Shown here: positions 26,386 through 37,062 of the stretch, in pieces | How positions within the stretch are numbered: position 1 is the first letter of the stretch | Layout of the letters: every line of letters starts with the position of its first letter | Origin: Luzula sylvatica | Lineage: Eukaryota; Streptophyta; Magnoliopsida; Poales; Juncaceae | Direction of reading: 5' to 3' | Assembly: GCA_946800325.1 (NCBI GenBank) | Contig: OX326956.1 | Location: forward strand, 25,394,356 to 25,458,355 | DNA: 64,000 nt | The notes under the pieces: model-generated | What the model saw: the letters and a program-made list of their open reading frames with translations, nothing else | Told to the model about the DNA's origin: nothing | Database searches by the model: none | Made by a program: the position numbers and the translations under genes

Positions 26386-28211
26386 CTACATATTTGATTC
26401 ATCGTCTTTAGTCTTTGCTCCCCTATTTTGTACCCTCTCATTATACTTAGCAAAAGCAACACTAAGTGCTGATCTCACACTCACGCTCTCGCTCTCGCCC
26501 AAATCCTTTTTTGAAGATTCGGACTCATTTATATTTTCCGCGCCTTCATTTTTATTTTCCCTATCTGGTGTATCAGGAACCACAATGTTCGGTCGAGTCA
26601 CGACTCTCTTAAATGGTTCGTGAAATGTATCGTACAATCGTTTCACCTAGAAAATAAGTCATAAGAAAACTTTATATATAATAAGACAAAAAAAGAAAAA
26701 AAAATGAAGAAATATTATGCACCTTTTTTTCACCGATTCCAGGACAGCAAGCTAACTCCTCCATAGATGAGTCCATGATTTGCGAAAGTGACTATATATT
26801 GTGTTTGACTATTTATTAGATAAAAATGGTATATTGGACTTATAAATGTTATAATGATGAAATATATGTACTTACCCCAAATGAAGAGCCTAAGGTGAGT
26901 ACGTCAGTTTTATTAATGTGTCTGATTGACGTGAGCGCATATGTCAACTACAAAATACATATTCCAAAAAATTCAAAATTAGCATGATATTGTTTTAATG
27001 GAAAAAGGAGTAAAGAAAAATCGAAAATTATATTATAACTATATACTCTTGATAAATAATCGGTATCGGGTTGTTCGCGAATTGAATCTGCTGGTTTATT
27101 TTCATAAACTTTGATTGTTTCCAAATATCTCCCACATTCCTCCAAACTAAAAAAAAAGTTAAATAAGATATATAATTTATATTTATTATATATGTTACAA
27201 TAAGTAAAACGAGAAAAATAAAAAAATTTACCTCCATGCACAAAGGAGGGTACAATCGTGAAGTAATGCAGTCTTTGTAACCTCTTGTAAAGGCTTTATT
27301 ACATCTTCCTATTATTGGAATTTAATTAGTACATCAAATATATATGTCACAATAATTAGATTAACAATGGAAGTTACTTTACTTACCACATCAACATGGC
27401 ATAAAATAATTCGAAGCTTGAAATTCTTATGTAACTCTCTTATTCGGTAGTACAAGTAGTCTGGATGGAGAAGATGGTATCTTAAACTGCATTTAAATAT
27501 ATTAGTACAATTTAGAAAGGATAAAAAAAATGAGAAAAATATTATTTATATTTTATACCTAAGATACAGAGCACATGTTGATTGGCTCAGTAAGTAATCG
27601 CAAACCACATCTGCAAATACCCACCTCACATTTCGAATATGTTTGAGCAAAGGATTTCCTTTCTACACAATTAAATTTAGAATTGGTAAACCTTTTTCTT
27701 CTTCTTTTTCACAAAAGTATGGTTCTTTAATCAAAGAAATTCGATCTCAATTTCAAAAAATCAAGGTAAACATATTCGCTCACCTGTCTATGGCTCACGA
27801 GAATGGCACGGTTTTGGCCCGCAGAATTTCCTGATGCGAAAGAAGAACTCGAGGTTTGTTGACCTGATGAACTAGCATTAGCCCCAATTTCCCTTCAAAA
27901 TTGAAATTAGAGAAGGATTTAACAGAAAAATTGGATTCAAGGATTGAACAACTGAAGTATGAAAGGGAAGATATAAGTTACCTTGCTGGGTTTTCAGGCT
28001 GAGGAGGCGGAGGTGGAGGAGGGGAATAGAACTCGGAGGATTTGATGAATGAGAAGGCTTGCGAGAATGAAGTTGCCGCCGGTGGAGGTGGGTTGGAAGA
28101 AGTAGAAGAAGAGGTGGTGCCAAAGACTTCTTGATATGAAGGTATCTTTATCAGGTTCTTCTTCTTCTTCTCTTGTTCCTTGTCTCCTCCTTCGCCCGTC
28201 GTCGTCTCCAT
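26386..28211 (-). CDS. ERCC1: DNA excision repair protein ERCC1 homologue, nine exons, 373 aa
   Basis: This is the non-catalytic partner of XPF (RAD1/UVH1) in the nuclear structure-specific endonuclease that makes the 5' cut in nucleotide excision repair and acts in crosslink repair and recombination. Exons on the minus strand are 28211-27982, 27892-27784, 27662-27559, 27486-27387, 27308-27232, 27146-27047, 26947-26876, 26791-26723 and 26646-26386. All introns are GT-AG, phases agree, and the sum is 1122 bp. Visible blocks are KIPSYQEVFG near the N-terminus, a proline tract, AILVSHRQ, then the central nuclease-like domain (LLHPDYLYYRIREL, KLRIILCHVDV, about residues 105-210). YLETIKVYENKPAD follows, and last the helix-hairpin-helix (CPGIGEKKVKRLYDTFHEPF). 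Plant ERCC1 is about 400 aa, so this is complete. The ATG at 28211 is preceded in frame by a TTG, which is not used. The C-terminal tail is acidic. Confidence 0.95.
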
Positions 28212-31117
28212 TGACAACCAAACTGAGGAAGAGAGAGAGAGAGTGGGGTCATGGGCTTTGTCGTTATAGGAGCTTCTAGGCCCAGGAATCCACGGTACAG
28301 CCCATAGTTGTATATTGATTAGGTGCTAATACTTTATGTTATAAATATGAATATATTAATTATAATTTAGTATGTTATGTATATCAATCGAGTGTGAAAG
28401 GTTGAATAGTCATGAATATAAAAATGAATACAAAAATTATATTTTTTATTATATAAATATATTTTATATTAATCATTTGTACATAATATTCAGTCTTAAA
28501 TATTTTTCATAGAATAAAATAGTAAATAGTTAAGAACGAATTTCTTATTTTATAAGTATACGTTGATAAACCATAATGTATGTTCTAATATATAGTAGAA
28601 AATGTATTTGTTATATATGTGGAGTCTGATAGTACAAAATGTATTTTTGCGGATTCATCGTAACAGTCTCGGTTGATAAATTTTCTTTTTCTTGAACAAA
28701 TTTCATCTCGTGCCATTGAAGTTGAACATTTTTTCGTATTGTCGATTTATGTGTTGAGTTAATTGATATATAAAATGGAAGAAGAATGAAAAAAATGTTG
28801 ATAGATGATGATAATTACAAGCTCATAAATTAGATTTTTTTTCTTGACATATAGCGTTCCCAAAAGTCCAATTTGTAAAAGTAACAACTAACTTTTCAAA
28901 ATTACAAATCTAGATAAATCTGGCGAAAGATAATCATAGTTCGTAAGAGGGTCAGGTGAAAATGTTTAATCATGATTTTTTGACGTTAACCTGAATAAAA
29001 TTTTAATTAACCACTTTCGCCTTTCAGGCGAAAGAGAAAAATAATATTTTTTTTTTATTATTTTCTATAATTGTTTTCGTTTTAAAGTAGCAAAAAAATA
29101 GAATTTTTGCCAACCCAATTGGAAAGTCCATGTACTAGTACATGTTCAGGATTTTTTTTGTAAGATTTTAGATTTGTATATAAATATGTTATTACTTTTT
29201 ATTGCTATGTCAAAATTGAATTTTGTTTGTTTTGTTGGATTTTTTTATTGTGTTTTGAATGTTTGTGTGAAAGTTGACAGTTTTATATTGAATTTACAAT
29301 TTATTTATATTTTTCTATTGATTTAAAATTTATTTGAAAAATCAGCATTACAAGATTTCTTGTGATATTTAAAATTGTATAAGAATTATTTGGCATTATA
29401 TATCTGTTTGTGCATATTTTTCATGTTTGAAAATTTGTCTCTTTAATAGAAAAATAAAAAGATAAAAAAATATTTGGACAATTTTGATTTTGAGGATCAC
29501 CGGAGGATGAAAGAAAGACGCATCATCTGCAAATACCGAATCATACAGTGACAGAGTACTAGTTCTTGACACCACAACTTTGATTTTGAGGATCGAGCAG
29601 TTAGAGGAGATTATAGAGCTGAGTGGGACAAGAGAAAAGAGATAGTGATGATGGTCGCGAGGCTGCTTGCCTGAGATGTGGTACTTGACGGTGAGGGAGA
29701 GAGAATCGATGGGAGGGATGAGCTTGAGGAGATTAATTTTTTTTTTTCACTTCCCGAAATAGAGAGGGACCATTTTTGTTTTGTGTTAGACCGAGAGTTA
29801 AATTTCAATTAAATTTAGATTTGTGATGATGGGATTCGACAGCTCATGATTTGCATGAACGAGAATTGGTCCGGTGGCCATTGGATGAACTCCGGACCCA
29901 TTGGGGGGGGGGGGGAGGTATTTGAAAATAAAAATTTAGTAAATAGAAGTTTTGGAGTTTTCAAAAAGAAAGAGTTGTTTACAATATCCAACAAAGTTAG
30001 AATTTTTTTTATTTCCTTATCTTTTAAAATCATCAAAAAAGAATATCGTGTTTAGTATTAATTGTGTATAGTTTGTTTAGGATCTTTCTCCATCACTCAG
30101 TTTTATATAAATGGTAAAAGTTGTGTACAATGATAACGAGAGATTACATATTACAAATTCTAAATTTCAGCTTAATAATTATACGAAATTAAGCTACGAA
30201 TTCGAAAATGTAAGAAGTAATCCTTTTTTTGGGTCATCCAGGAGAGGAAATTCGGCTGTGATGGGATTTGCTGCCCCCTTTGATCATTATTTTTCTTCTC
30301 CGATATGTTGCGGTCCATAATTTCATCTCTTTTATCGCTCATGTCACCACCATTTCGGCCCGCTCTTTGAATATTCTCGCGCATGACCTCTCCTTCCATA
30401 TCTCAAATGTGAGGAAGAGATCCTTTCCGTCCCCTTCATAACCTTTTGAACTCGTCACGATTCCAATATTTTCGATGATTACCTCCTAGTTGTTTTCACA
30501 GGCGAGAAGATATGTTTCGAATCTACATAATTGTTCTGCAGAACGGGCATTCAGAAGATATTATCCATCCTCTCTATCTCAATAATTCTCGTGTCGGTAA
30601 TATTCCAATTGCCAATTTCGATCCAAAAATTCGACATGCATTTTTCTCCCATGATTAATCCCTGTTAAGCCGATTTGGTCGTATAGAGTTCATGCATTTC
30701 GTCCCTCACAGAATTGGTCCTTTCCTAATTCCGTTCGAGGCATGACCCCTCTCAAGCATCCCGTGAATTCATCATTGTTAAATCATGAATTATTCTTTAT
30801 AGTTTTGTAATGTATCTAGAGGCAATACTTATAATCAAAAACACTATGAATGAATGAAATTGATAATCCTCAAAAACAACTCGACACTGACAATTCGAGT
30901 CTCCTGAATATGTACATAAATTGAGTTCCTCCTCATGAATAAACATTTTAAAACAAAATAAAATGGCGATTCCTTATACTCGTCATCTATATATATGATC
31001 CGAAAATGCCAAAACTTTCTACAATTGCCGAGATGGCAATTACTAAATTAATCACCACATGAAGGATGCCAATATCAAAAAAAATTCATAGTATTTTACG
31101 TAAAAAGAACGTAAAAT
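28212..31117. other. Intergenic region upstream of ERCC1
   Basis: The first 50 bp upstream of the ERCC1 start (gaggaagagagagagagagt) look like a plant 5' leader. The rest is AT-rich, with no convincing exon. The short frames at 29611-30399 lack codon bias, recognisable motifs or splice structure. A run of 13 G lies near 29903-29915. The stretch 30230-30780 has balanced base composition (unlike its surroundings) and might be a decayed exon or transposon piece, but I could not identify it. Confidence 0.5.
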
Positions 31118-31897
31118 TTAGAAAAAATGTCTAAACGAAGCCTTAGAAACCATAAGTCCAACCCCCAAACAAGCCACCCACAATCCAACATCCACCGCCC
31201 ATCCAACTTTCTTCATCTCTATCTCCTCATCCCAGCCCTCCATCATCACCTTATCATCATCATCTCCGGCCAGCTCATCTTTATTCCGGCCACCATCCAA
31301 ACCCTCATCTCCTTCTTCTCCTCCTTGACAACACCCACAAGCACAACAATCCGATTCCTCCGGTATTTCCTCCAAACACGAACAAAACCCCTTTCGTTTC
31401 CTCACCGTTTCTGAAATATCGATTTTTTCCTTCATCACGACTCCGCTTTCTTCCACGACACAAACCTCGCAAGATTCGGCGGGAGCTTCTCGAGCCGTAC
31501 ATCTACATTCTATTTTCCATCCATCTCCTCCTCTTCTGAAAACGCCATTAACTACCTTTTGATCTCCTAAATACGCTTCGAATCGAGCGCAATCTCCTGC
31601 CCTAACTCTATCCGTATTGGCAAAAACCGCTCCCGGTTCGTCAGACCGGAGCACTCTATCAAGAGAAACAATTCCTGGCGTGCCTTTACCGACTTTGCAT
31701 CCGTTAACCTCCATTGCACTTATGCCATCGATTCGAGGGAGATAAACCAGCGTTAAGTTCGACGGAAGTTCAAACCCTTCCGTGCCCGTTAATCGGAGAT
31801 AGAATCCGCGGATTCTAAGACGTTCTTGATGGTAGGAATGCAAAGCCGTCTCTCTCGGCGGTGACCATGATTGGGTATCCCGTGTCATTTGTGCCAT
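31118..31897 (-). CDS. Plant tail-anchored protein of the At1g01500-like family (misnamed erythronate-4-phosphate dehydrogenase family)
   Basis: An intronless 259-aa frame. Residues about 28-133 carry the family core (LRIRGFYLRLTG, LTLVYLPRIDG, MEVNGCKV, VFANTDRVRAGDCARFEAYL, GWKIECR), then CEVCVVEESGVVMKEKIDIS and a CLEEIPEES motif. A cysteine-rich stretch (CSCLEEIPEESDCCACGCC, about 172-190) and an acidic linker follow. The C-terminus is one hydrophobic, glycine-rich segment (about 233-252) ending in SFRHFF, which suggests a tail-anchored membrane protein with its N-terminal domain in the cytosol. The name erythronate-4-phosphate dehydrogenase used for this family is not supported by any dehydrogenase motif here. 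The molecular function is unknown. ATG at 31897 is the first in frame. Arabidopsis relatives are somewhat longer. Confidence 0.78.
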   Translation of the reverse strand: MAQMTRDTQSWSPPRETALHSYHQERLRIRGFYLRLTGTEGFELPSNLTLVYLPRIDGISAMEVNGCKVGKGTPGIVSLDRVLRSDEPGAVFANTDRVRAGDCARFEAYLGDQKVVNGVFRRGGDGWKIECRCTAREAPAESCEVCVVEESGVVMKEKIDISETVRKRKGFCSCLEEIPEESDCCACGCCQGGEEGDEGLDGGRNKDELAGDDDDKVMMEGWDEEIEMKKVGWAVDVGLWVACLGVGLMVSKASFRHFF

Positions 31898-32840
31898 TGT
31901 TGATTTCTATGTTTTTTTTCCGTTGTGATCTTGAAAGAGAAAGATAATGGGGGTTGTCTTGATAAAGGAATGGACGAGACTTGTTTCTAAAATGGTATTG
32001 AATCAAAACGGTGGTCGCGTATAGTTTTTTTTCGGTGCCTATTTGTTCAGTAGCACATGGTTTTTACTCTTTTATTTTTAGGTGATGATTGGATGAATGG
32101 AGGCATTAGGGCGAATGAATGTGAGTGACGTTTGACTTGTTATGGTTTTTGGCGTTTGGCTTGGATGATTGGAGAAAGGGTGACCAAGGAAGTTTTGGAG
32201 GAATTTTGTTCATTGGCCCTTGATAATAATTTTACTTTAAAAAGGGTCATATGTAAATTAGGAAGGGTAAGTTGGGAGTTAAGTTCAAATTAAAAAGAAA
32301 ATATCATTTACATGTTCAAAGAAGATTTGATCAAGATAAAAAAAATCAAAATATCTTTTTAGATAATAATTCAGTGTATTTTACCATTATAACAATATAA
32401 ATTTTAGTGTAATTTCAATAATTATTTTTTATTTGACCCTTCAAAAAACATCCGTCAAGATTTGTCACTGTTTATATTATCATAAAATTGTCTGTAAAAC
32501 AATAATTCATTTGTAAATTGAATTTTCATTTTTTAGAAACAAAGATTTTAATGTTGTCGTTTCTCAAATTGCAAATTAAAGTTTTCTTAATCTAATATCA
32601 AGAATAATATAGGTTTTGCAAATTTAGCTAGAACAATAAAATAGTTGTATGAATTACTTTTATTATGATTTGAACATAACAATTTTTTGAAGGGAATATG
32701 GTAAAAATTCTAGAAACGCTCTTTGGGAGGATCTAGGTGAAAATTTGTATACGTGGGACAAATTGGTTCGTTTAATCCCAAGAGACATTGAATGGGGCTA
32801 AAAATTCCAAGGTAGAAAAATGCCAAAGAAGTGTGGATGG
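31898..32840. other. Intergenic spacer
   Basis: AT-rich DNA upstream of the tail-anchored protein gene, with a purine-rich probable leader (minus strand) within about 60 bp of its start. No coding or repeat structure is recognised. Confidence 0.5.
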
Positions 32841-32852
32841 TTAACTCAATGA

Positions 32853-35495
32853 TTTTTTTTTTTTTTTTTTTTTTAAAAAAAAATAGAGAGGGTTCTTATG
32901 TCCCCATCTATTGTTTATATATATTACTTAAGCAAATATCTCATATCATACAAACAACCAACAAAAACATAAAATACAACCTAAACACATCAAAAACTGG
33001 AACAAGAAATCCTTTGTAAAAACCAGTAATTGAAATCTAGCTGCATAATTAGGAATTGGATTCCCGATTTGCATCCCTAATTATTTACGCCTTATAGGTT
33101 TTTTCAGCAGAACCCAAAACCTCTCCTCTCCGCCGCTCTTCCCCTTTCTGCATACCCCCTATCCTCTTCATCTCTCTCCTCTCTCTAGATCCGCAAAGCA
33201 TCTTCTTCTCGATGACCATTCTTCGTCTCTTCTAGGTTTACTATTTACAATTTTCTATCTCTTTATCTACTCCTAATCCTTGATCTCAACAACTCTCTTC
33301 GTTCTCCTCTCGCTGATTTTTTACTCATTTAAGATTTGTTTCTTCTAATAAATTCTTAATTAAGCTCGAATTTTCTGATGGTAGTTCAATTCCAATACTA
33401 TTGAGGATTTCCATTAAATCCTCTTCTGTTGTGATATCTTTATCTTCTAGATTTATTGGTTTTATTGGATTGATTTGGTTTTGTTTGAGTTTTACTGATT
33501 TAGCATGTTTTTTCCTTGCACATTTATCAACATCCTTGTATTGAACTAATTGAGCTTTCGCTACCGGAGAAATGTAGCAACCTGTTTGTTTGTCTTTTAA
33601 TCGAATGCTTCTTCTTTGCTCTTGATCATGAACAGATCCTTTCTTCAAGTTTGATTGTTTTTCTCTGTTTATATTTGTCTTAATTTCTCCTTGTGTTTCA
33701 CTGCTTGCTACTTTATTGATTTTAACTGTTTTATCTCTTCTAATCTCCTCCTCCAACTCTGTCTCTACTCCTCCTTCTAATTCTTCAACTCTCTGAATTG
33801 TTTTATTTTTGGAAAGGTTTAAAAGGGAGCTACTACCCTTTGAAAGTAATTTCTCTGGAGTTTTTGGCATAGATTGATTTGAATAATCAACCTGATTTGG
33901 TTTGCTGTGTAAGACTTCTGAATTTTCTGAATTATTTATCAGAATTTGAGATAAAGGTTGACATTCCGAGCTTGTTAAATGAAATTGAGAATTAATAGAG
34001 GTTTGGTTGTGAAGTGGTACCGGTACCGGTACAGTTTCAACAGAAACCAATTCCTCCAAGTCCTGTGGTCCACCAATACATGAATTACTGAGTTGAATAT
34101 GCAGCCCCTTTTCCCCAAACTTGAATACCATGTTGGTGACTTTATCTCTCTTCTCATGCTGTTTTCTTATCTTCTTCCCTTCTACTCTCTCAATGTTTTC
34201 ATCTCTTATCTCCCCTTCTAAAGATGTGAAGAAATTATGTCTTAACCAATGGCCAAACTTCTGACCTAATAAAGACCATATCTCATCTCCTTCTCTATTA
34301 AGCCCGGTGATGATATAATTTGTAACTGAGGGCTTAACATTGCACTCAATCTCCTTATTAGAATTTTTTTCGATAGTCTTCTTAACTCTCCACTCTAAGG
34401 TTGGTTTTTTCACTTTGACCCTCCAAATTTTTTTAATTTTTTCTTTCTTCTCCTTCTTGAATTTCTCCTTCCTTTTATTTATTTCAGGAATTTTCTGCAC
34501 CTTACCAATCAGGATCTCTTTTTTGGCTGGAGAAGAAACTTTCACCAAGGTAATATTTTTCCCCTCAATAATCTTTATTACACTTGGAATATTAACCCTA
34601 TTTGTGTAAATTTTCAATGATAACTCAGGAATTATTTCTACCCCAACTTGCAAGGATCCAATTTGATTCAGAATACCAATGCCAGAGATAATCAATTGTA
34701 AGTCAGTTACATTGCAATATGATAATGGAATGTTTATTAGGGTAATCTCAATCTCCTTAAATGAATAATTTTTTGATTTTGTAGGAATAAAAACCATGGA
34801 TTCATATTTGGTACTCGAGATAACATTGGATGCTAATGGAGCTGTGAATTTGGAGATAGAAGTGGATGGAGTTGAAGAATTGGAATTTTTGTTTAGGTAC
34901 TGGCCTTCTTGATTGTAATTTAGGGTTTGGTCAGGAATTTTTTTGGTATGGATTTTTGTATAATTGGCCTGAGAATTATATTTTGGATTGAGAGTGTAGC
35001 AATTTTTCATTACATGGCCTAATTTATTGCAATGTAAACAACGAATTGGATCACGACAATTTGCAACAAAGTGAGCAGTAGATAGGCATCTAAAGCATTT
35101 GTTGTGGAATTTAGAATTTTGTATTGATCTTGATTGATTCGCCATTAATTTGATTTTTAATTTGAAAATCTTATCTTGCTCTGTACTCTCGCCCTTTCCT
35201 TTCCTTCAACTTGCGAACTGATTTCAGAATCTGAACTGAACTGGATAGTTCACCAGAGCTCGGATCTGAACTTGCGAATTGATAAGCACTAGTAAAGCAC
35301 TTTTGATTCACCTTGAAAACCACCAGAGAATCGCTCGAGAGTCTTGATATGCGCCGTAGAGTTACCGGAGAGTCACCAGATAGATACCGGAGAATCACCG
35401 GAGATTCATTGAAAGAGAGAGGTCATCGGAGATTCATTGAAAGAGAGAAGTCATCGGAGAATCTTGATTTTCTTGGAGCATTTTCTTCGGTAATC
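32853..35495 (-). mobile_element. LINE-like retroposon with ORF1 only, poly(A) tail and 12-bp TSD
   Basis: TTAACTCAATGA occurs at 32841-32852 and again at 35496-35507 (13 bp if the next T is counted), a TSD of the length made by target-primed reverse transcription. Next to the left copy is a run of 22 T (32853-32874), the poly(A) tail of a minus-strand insertion. The 5' end is at 35495, followed by a leader of about 350 bp, one 606-codon frame and a 3' region of about 450 bp. The 3' region has no reverse transcriptase or endonuclease. The element is 2643 bp and appears complete from TSD to TSD, so ORF2 was absent or deleted before insertion. Confidence 0.88.
33325..35145 (-). CDS. ORF1-type zinc-knuckle protein of a LINE-like element, 606 aa
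   Basis: An uninterrupted frame with two CCHC zinc knuckles close to the N-terminus: C17-C20-H25-C30 and C36-C39-H44-C49 (CFRCLSTAHFVANC and CLHCNKLGHVMKNC). A segment at about residues 115-205 (VFIPTKSKNYSFKEIEITL onward) has the look of the DUF4283-like domain of plant LINE ORF1 proteins. A basic lysine-rich region follows, and the C-terminus ends in a short conserved-looking motif (EDLMEILNSIGIEL). ORF1 proteins bind element RNA. The open frame and intact TSD suggest a recent insertion. Alternatively this is a retrocopy of a cellular gene for a zinc-knuckle protein. No RT frame lies downstream. Confidence 0.75.
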   Translation of the reverse strand: MANQSRSIQNSKFHNKCFRCLSTAHFVANCRDPIRCLHCNKLGHVMKNCYTLNPKYNSQANYTKIHTKKIPDQTLNYNQEGQYLNKNSNSSTPSTSISKFTAPLASNVISSTKYESMVFIPTKSKNYSFKEIEITLINIPLSYCNVTDLQLIISGIGILNQIGSLQVGVEIIPELSLKIYTNRVNIPSVIKIIEGKNITLVKVSSPAKKEILIGKVQKIPEINKRKEKFKKEKKEKIKKIWRVKVKKPTLEWRVKKTIEKNSNKEIECNVKPSVTNYIITGLNREGDEIWSLLGQKFGHWLRHNFFTSLEGEIRDENIERVEGKKIRKQHEKRDKVTNMVFKFGEKGLHIQLSNSCIGGPQDLEELVSVETVPVPVPLHNQTSINSQFHLTSSECQPLSQILINNSENSEVLHSKPNQVDYSNQSMPKTPEKLLSKGSSSLLNLSKNKTIQRVEELEGGVETELEEEIRRDKTVKINKVASSETQGEIKTNINREKQSNLKKGSVHDQEQRRSIRLKDKQTGCYISPVAKAQLVQYKDVDKCARKKHAKSVKLKQNQINPIKPINLEDKDITTEEDLMEILNSIGIELPSENSSLIKNLLEETNLK

Positions 35496-35507
35496 TTAAC
35501 TCAATGA

Positions 35508-36789
35508 TATGGGCATAGTTTATTAATTTCATGTATAAATTTATATAAAACTGTAATTACAGAGTAAATATCCGTCTTGTATAAATTTCAATGATCTGGA
35601 CAAACTGTATTTACAAAGAAATATATACAACATGATAAAAACATAATGCAGTGTTAGCCTTATATTTTGATGTTATATATAATGATTGAATGAGCCAATT
35701 GATTTATGACCTAGTGAATTGACTCGTGATCTAGTGGTAGAATGTAATTACAACGTAAATATCTGTTTTGAGAAATTGTGAGTTCGAATTTCATTAATAT
35801 TAATGGATGAAGTATTACTGCACTTTCTCTGGTTACTTGTTTTTTATTTATTTATTTTTTTTGAAGAAAATAAAATAGGTTCTTAAGTCATACTTCTATT
35901 GTTTTATTATTTATTAATATAAATTCATATTGTCCTAATTATGAAAAAATCTAATCCTAAATACTTCAATGACAATTCATATCAACTAAACTAGTTTACA
36001 CCATATTTTTATCTAGCAAAATCATGAATGTAATTTTGGAGATTTAAATTCTCGGATTTATAATAAATCAAGAATTACTAAACCTGAATATAACCTAGGT
36101 TTATAAAGCCCCACTGATTCACATCACAATCCTCTTTTCCTCTTCTCCGTCCCTTTTCTCTCTTCCTTCTGCAAAGTATTTCTCACCTTGGGTCTTGCAG
36201 AAACCCTAAATCCTCCAATGAAATCGAGGGATCTCTTGTACGAGAAGATCCTTGTTAGAGATACATCATTTTTTATTTATAATGATCAAATGAGATTTTA
36301 TACATATTTATGTTAACTCAACATCGCAATGCTAGTCCTGCTTGGTATCCTATTATTTAGCAGTACTTGTATTTATGCGTGTGATATTTTGAGATTTTTT
36401 ATATGGAGCTAGGATACATGATATTTTTAAATAACTATTTTGTACATTAGCAACTCTTAAGGCCCAAAGGTACTTTGTATTGGCCTCTTTAAGACTTTTT
36501 CTATATGGGCCTAGTCCTGAATTGAAATGTCTCAAGAGTAAATTTGAACAAATACTAGGGAATTGAATATGCAAAATAAGTTTAAAAGAATATTGGGCCT
36601 ACTCCAGAATTTGGAGGTTTCATGAGTGTAGATTCGAAGAGCAACTATGGAATTGAGTAGTAATTCTTTTTTCTTTTGAGGGTTATGGAGAGGACTTAAT
36701 AACCTCCTTCCATAAAAAAGAATTTATTAATTATTAATACTAATCGTTTATTTACATGTACAATCAGACTAATCTGTTTGCTCTAATAG
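35508..36789. other. Intergenic spacer with a SINE-like segment
   Basis: AT-rich and non-coding. It includes the tRNA-like segment listed separately. From about 36400 to 36660 there are words ('ttgggcctactccagaatttg', 'tttcatgag') shared with the repeat blocks at 44440, 45170 and 52940. A cttctgcaaagtattt/ctagtcc-type leader sequence near 36120-36240 shows no frame. Confidence 0.5.
35715..35830 (+). repeat. Possible tRNA-derived SINE
   Basis: A box A-like sequence (tgatctagtgg, 35727-35737) is followed about 45 bp later by a box B-like sequence (gagttcgaattt, 35780-35791). This is the internal pol III promoter layout of tRNA-derived SINEs. A T-rich stretch and a direct repeat of 'gacctagtgaattga'/'gatctagtgg' lie nearby. 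No clear 3' tail or TSD was found, so this is tentative. Confidence 0.4.
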
Positions 36790-36982
36790 TGTTAGACTAT
36801 GCTAGTTTTGATTAATGGATATCTCCATTTCGTATAACAAATGGAGATTGTCTTATAAGAATTTTGGTTTAGTTAAATATAGATTAGCTTTAATCATGTT
36901 TTAAATAAATGTTTAAGGATTGCTATAAATACTCTATGTACTCCTGTTTGAATTCTTTTAATGAAGAATAATTTATCTTACA
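36790..36982 (+). repeat. 5' LTR of the copia element
   Basis: It starts TG and ends CA. Its end (aataatttatcttaca) is repeated at the far end of the element. It is preceded by TSD copy AATAG and contains a TATA box. At 193 bp it is short, but within the copia range. Confidence 0.9.
36924..36930 (+). promoter_or_regulatory. TATA box in the 5' LTR
   Basis: TATAAAT about 60 bp before the LTR end, in the position of a U3 promoter. Activity is inferred. Confidence 0.55.
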
Positions 36983-36992
36983 TGGTATCAGA
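36983..36992 (+). other. Primer-binding site (initiator tRNA-Met)
   Basis: TGGTATCAGA directly abuts the LTR end, matching the usual copia primer site for its first ten bases. Confidence 0.85.
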
Positions 36993-37062
36993 TTAAAAGA
37001 TCCCCTTTTCTCTCTTTCGCTGTACTCTCTCTCTCTCTCAGACTGCAGCAGCTCCGGCGATC

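Noticed and set aside
27878..28221. Alternative minus-strand frames overlapping ERCC1 exon 1
   Set aside because: They lie in other frames and do not show the family motifs or join to the other exons.
29611..30399. Short frames at 29611-30399
   Set aside because: There are no motifs, splice structure or codon bias, and frames overlap on both strands.
34340..34609. Plus-strand hydrophobic frame inside the LINE ORF1
   Set aside because: Antisense of a lysine-rich coding region gives phenylalanine- and leucine-rich artefacts.
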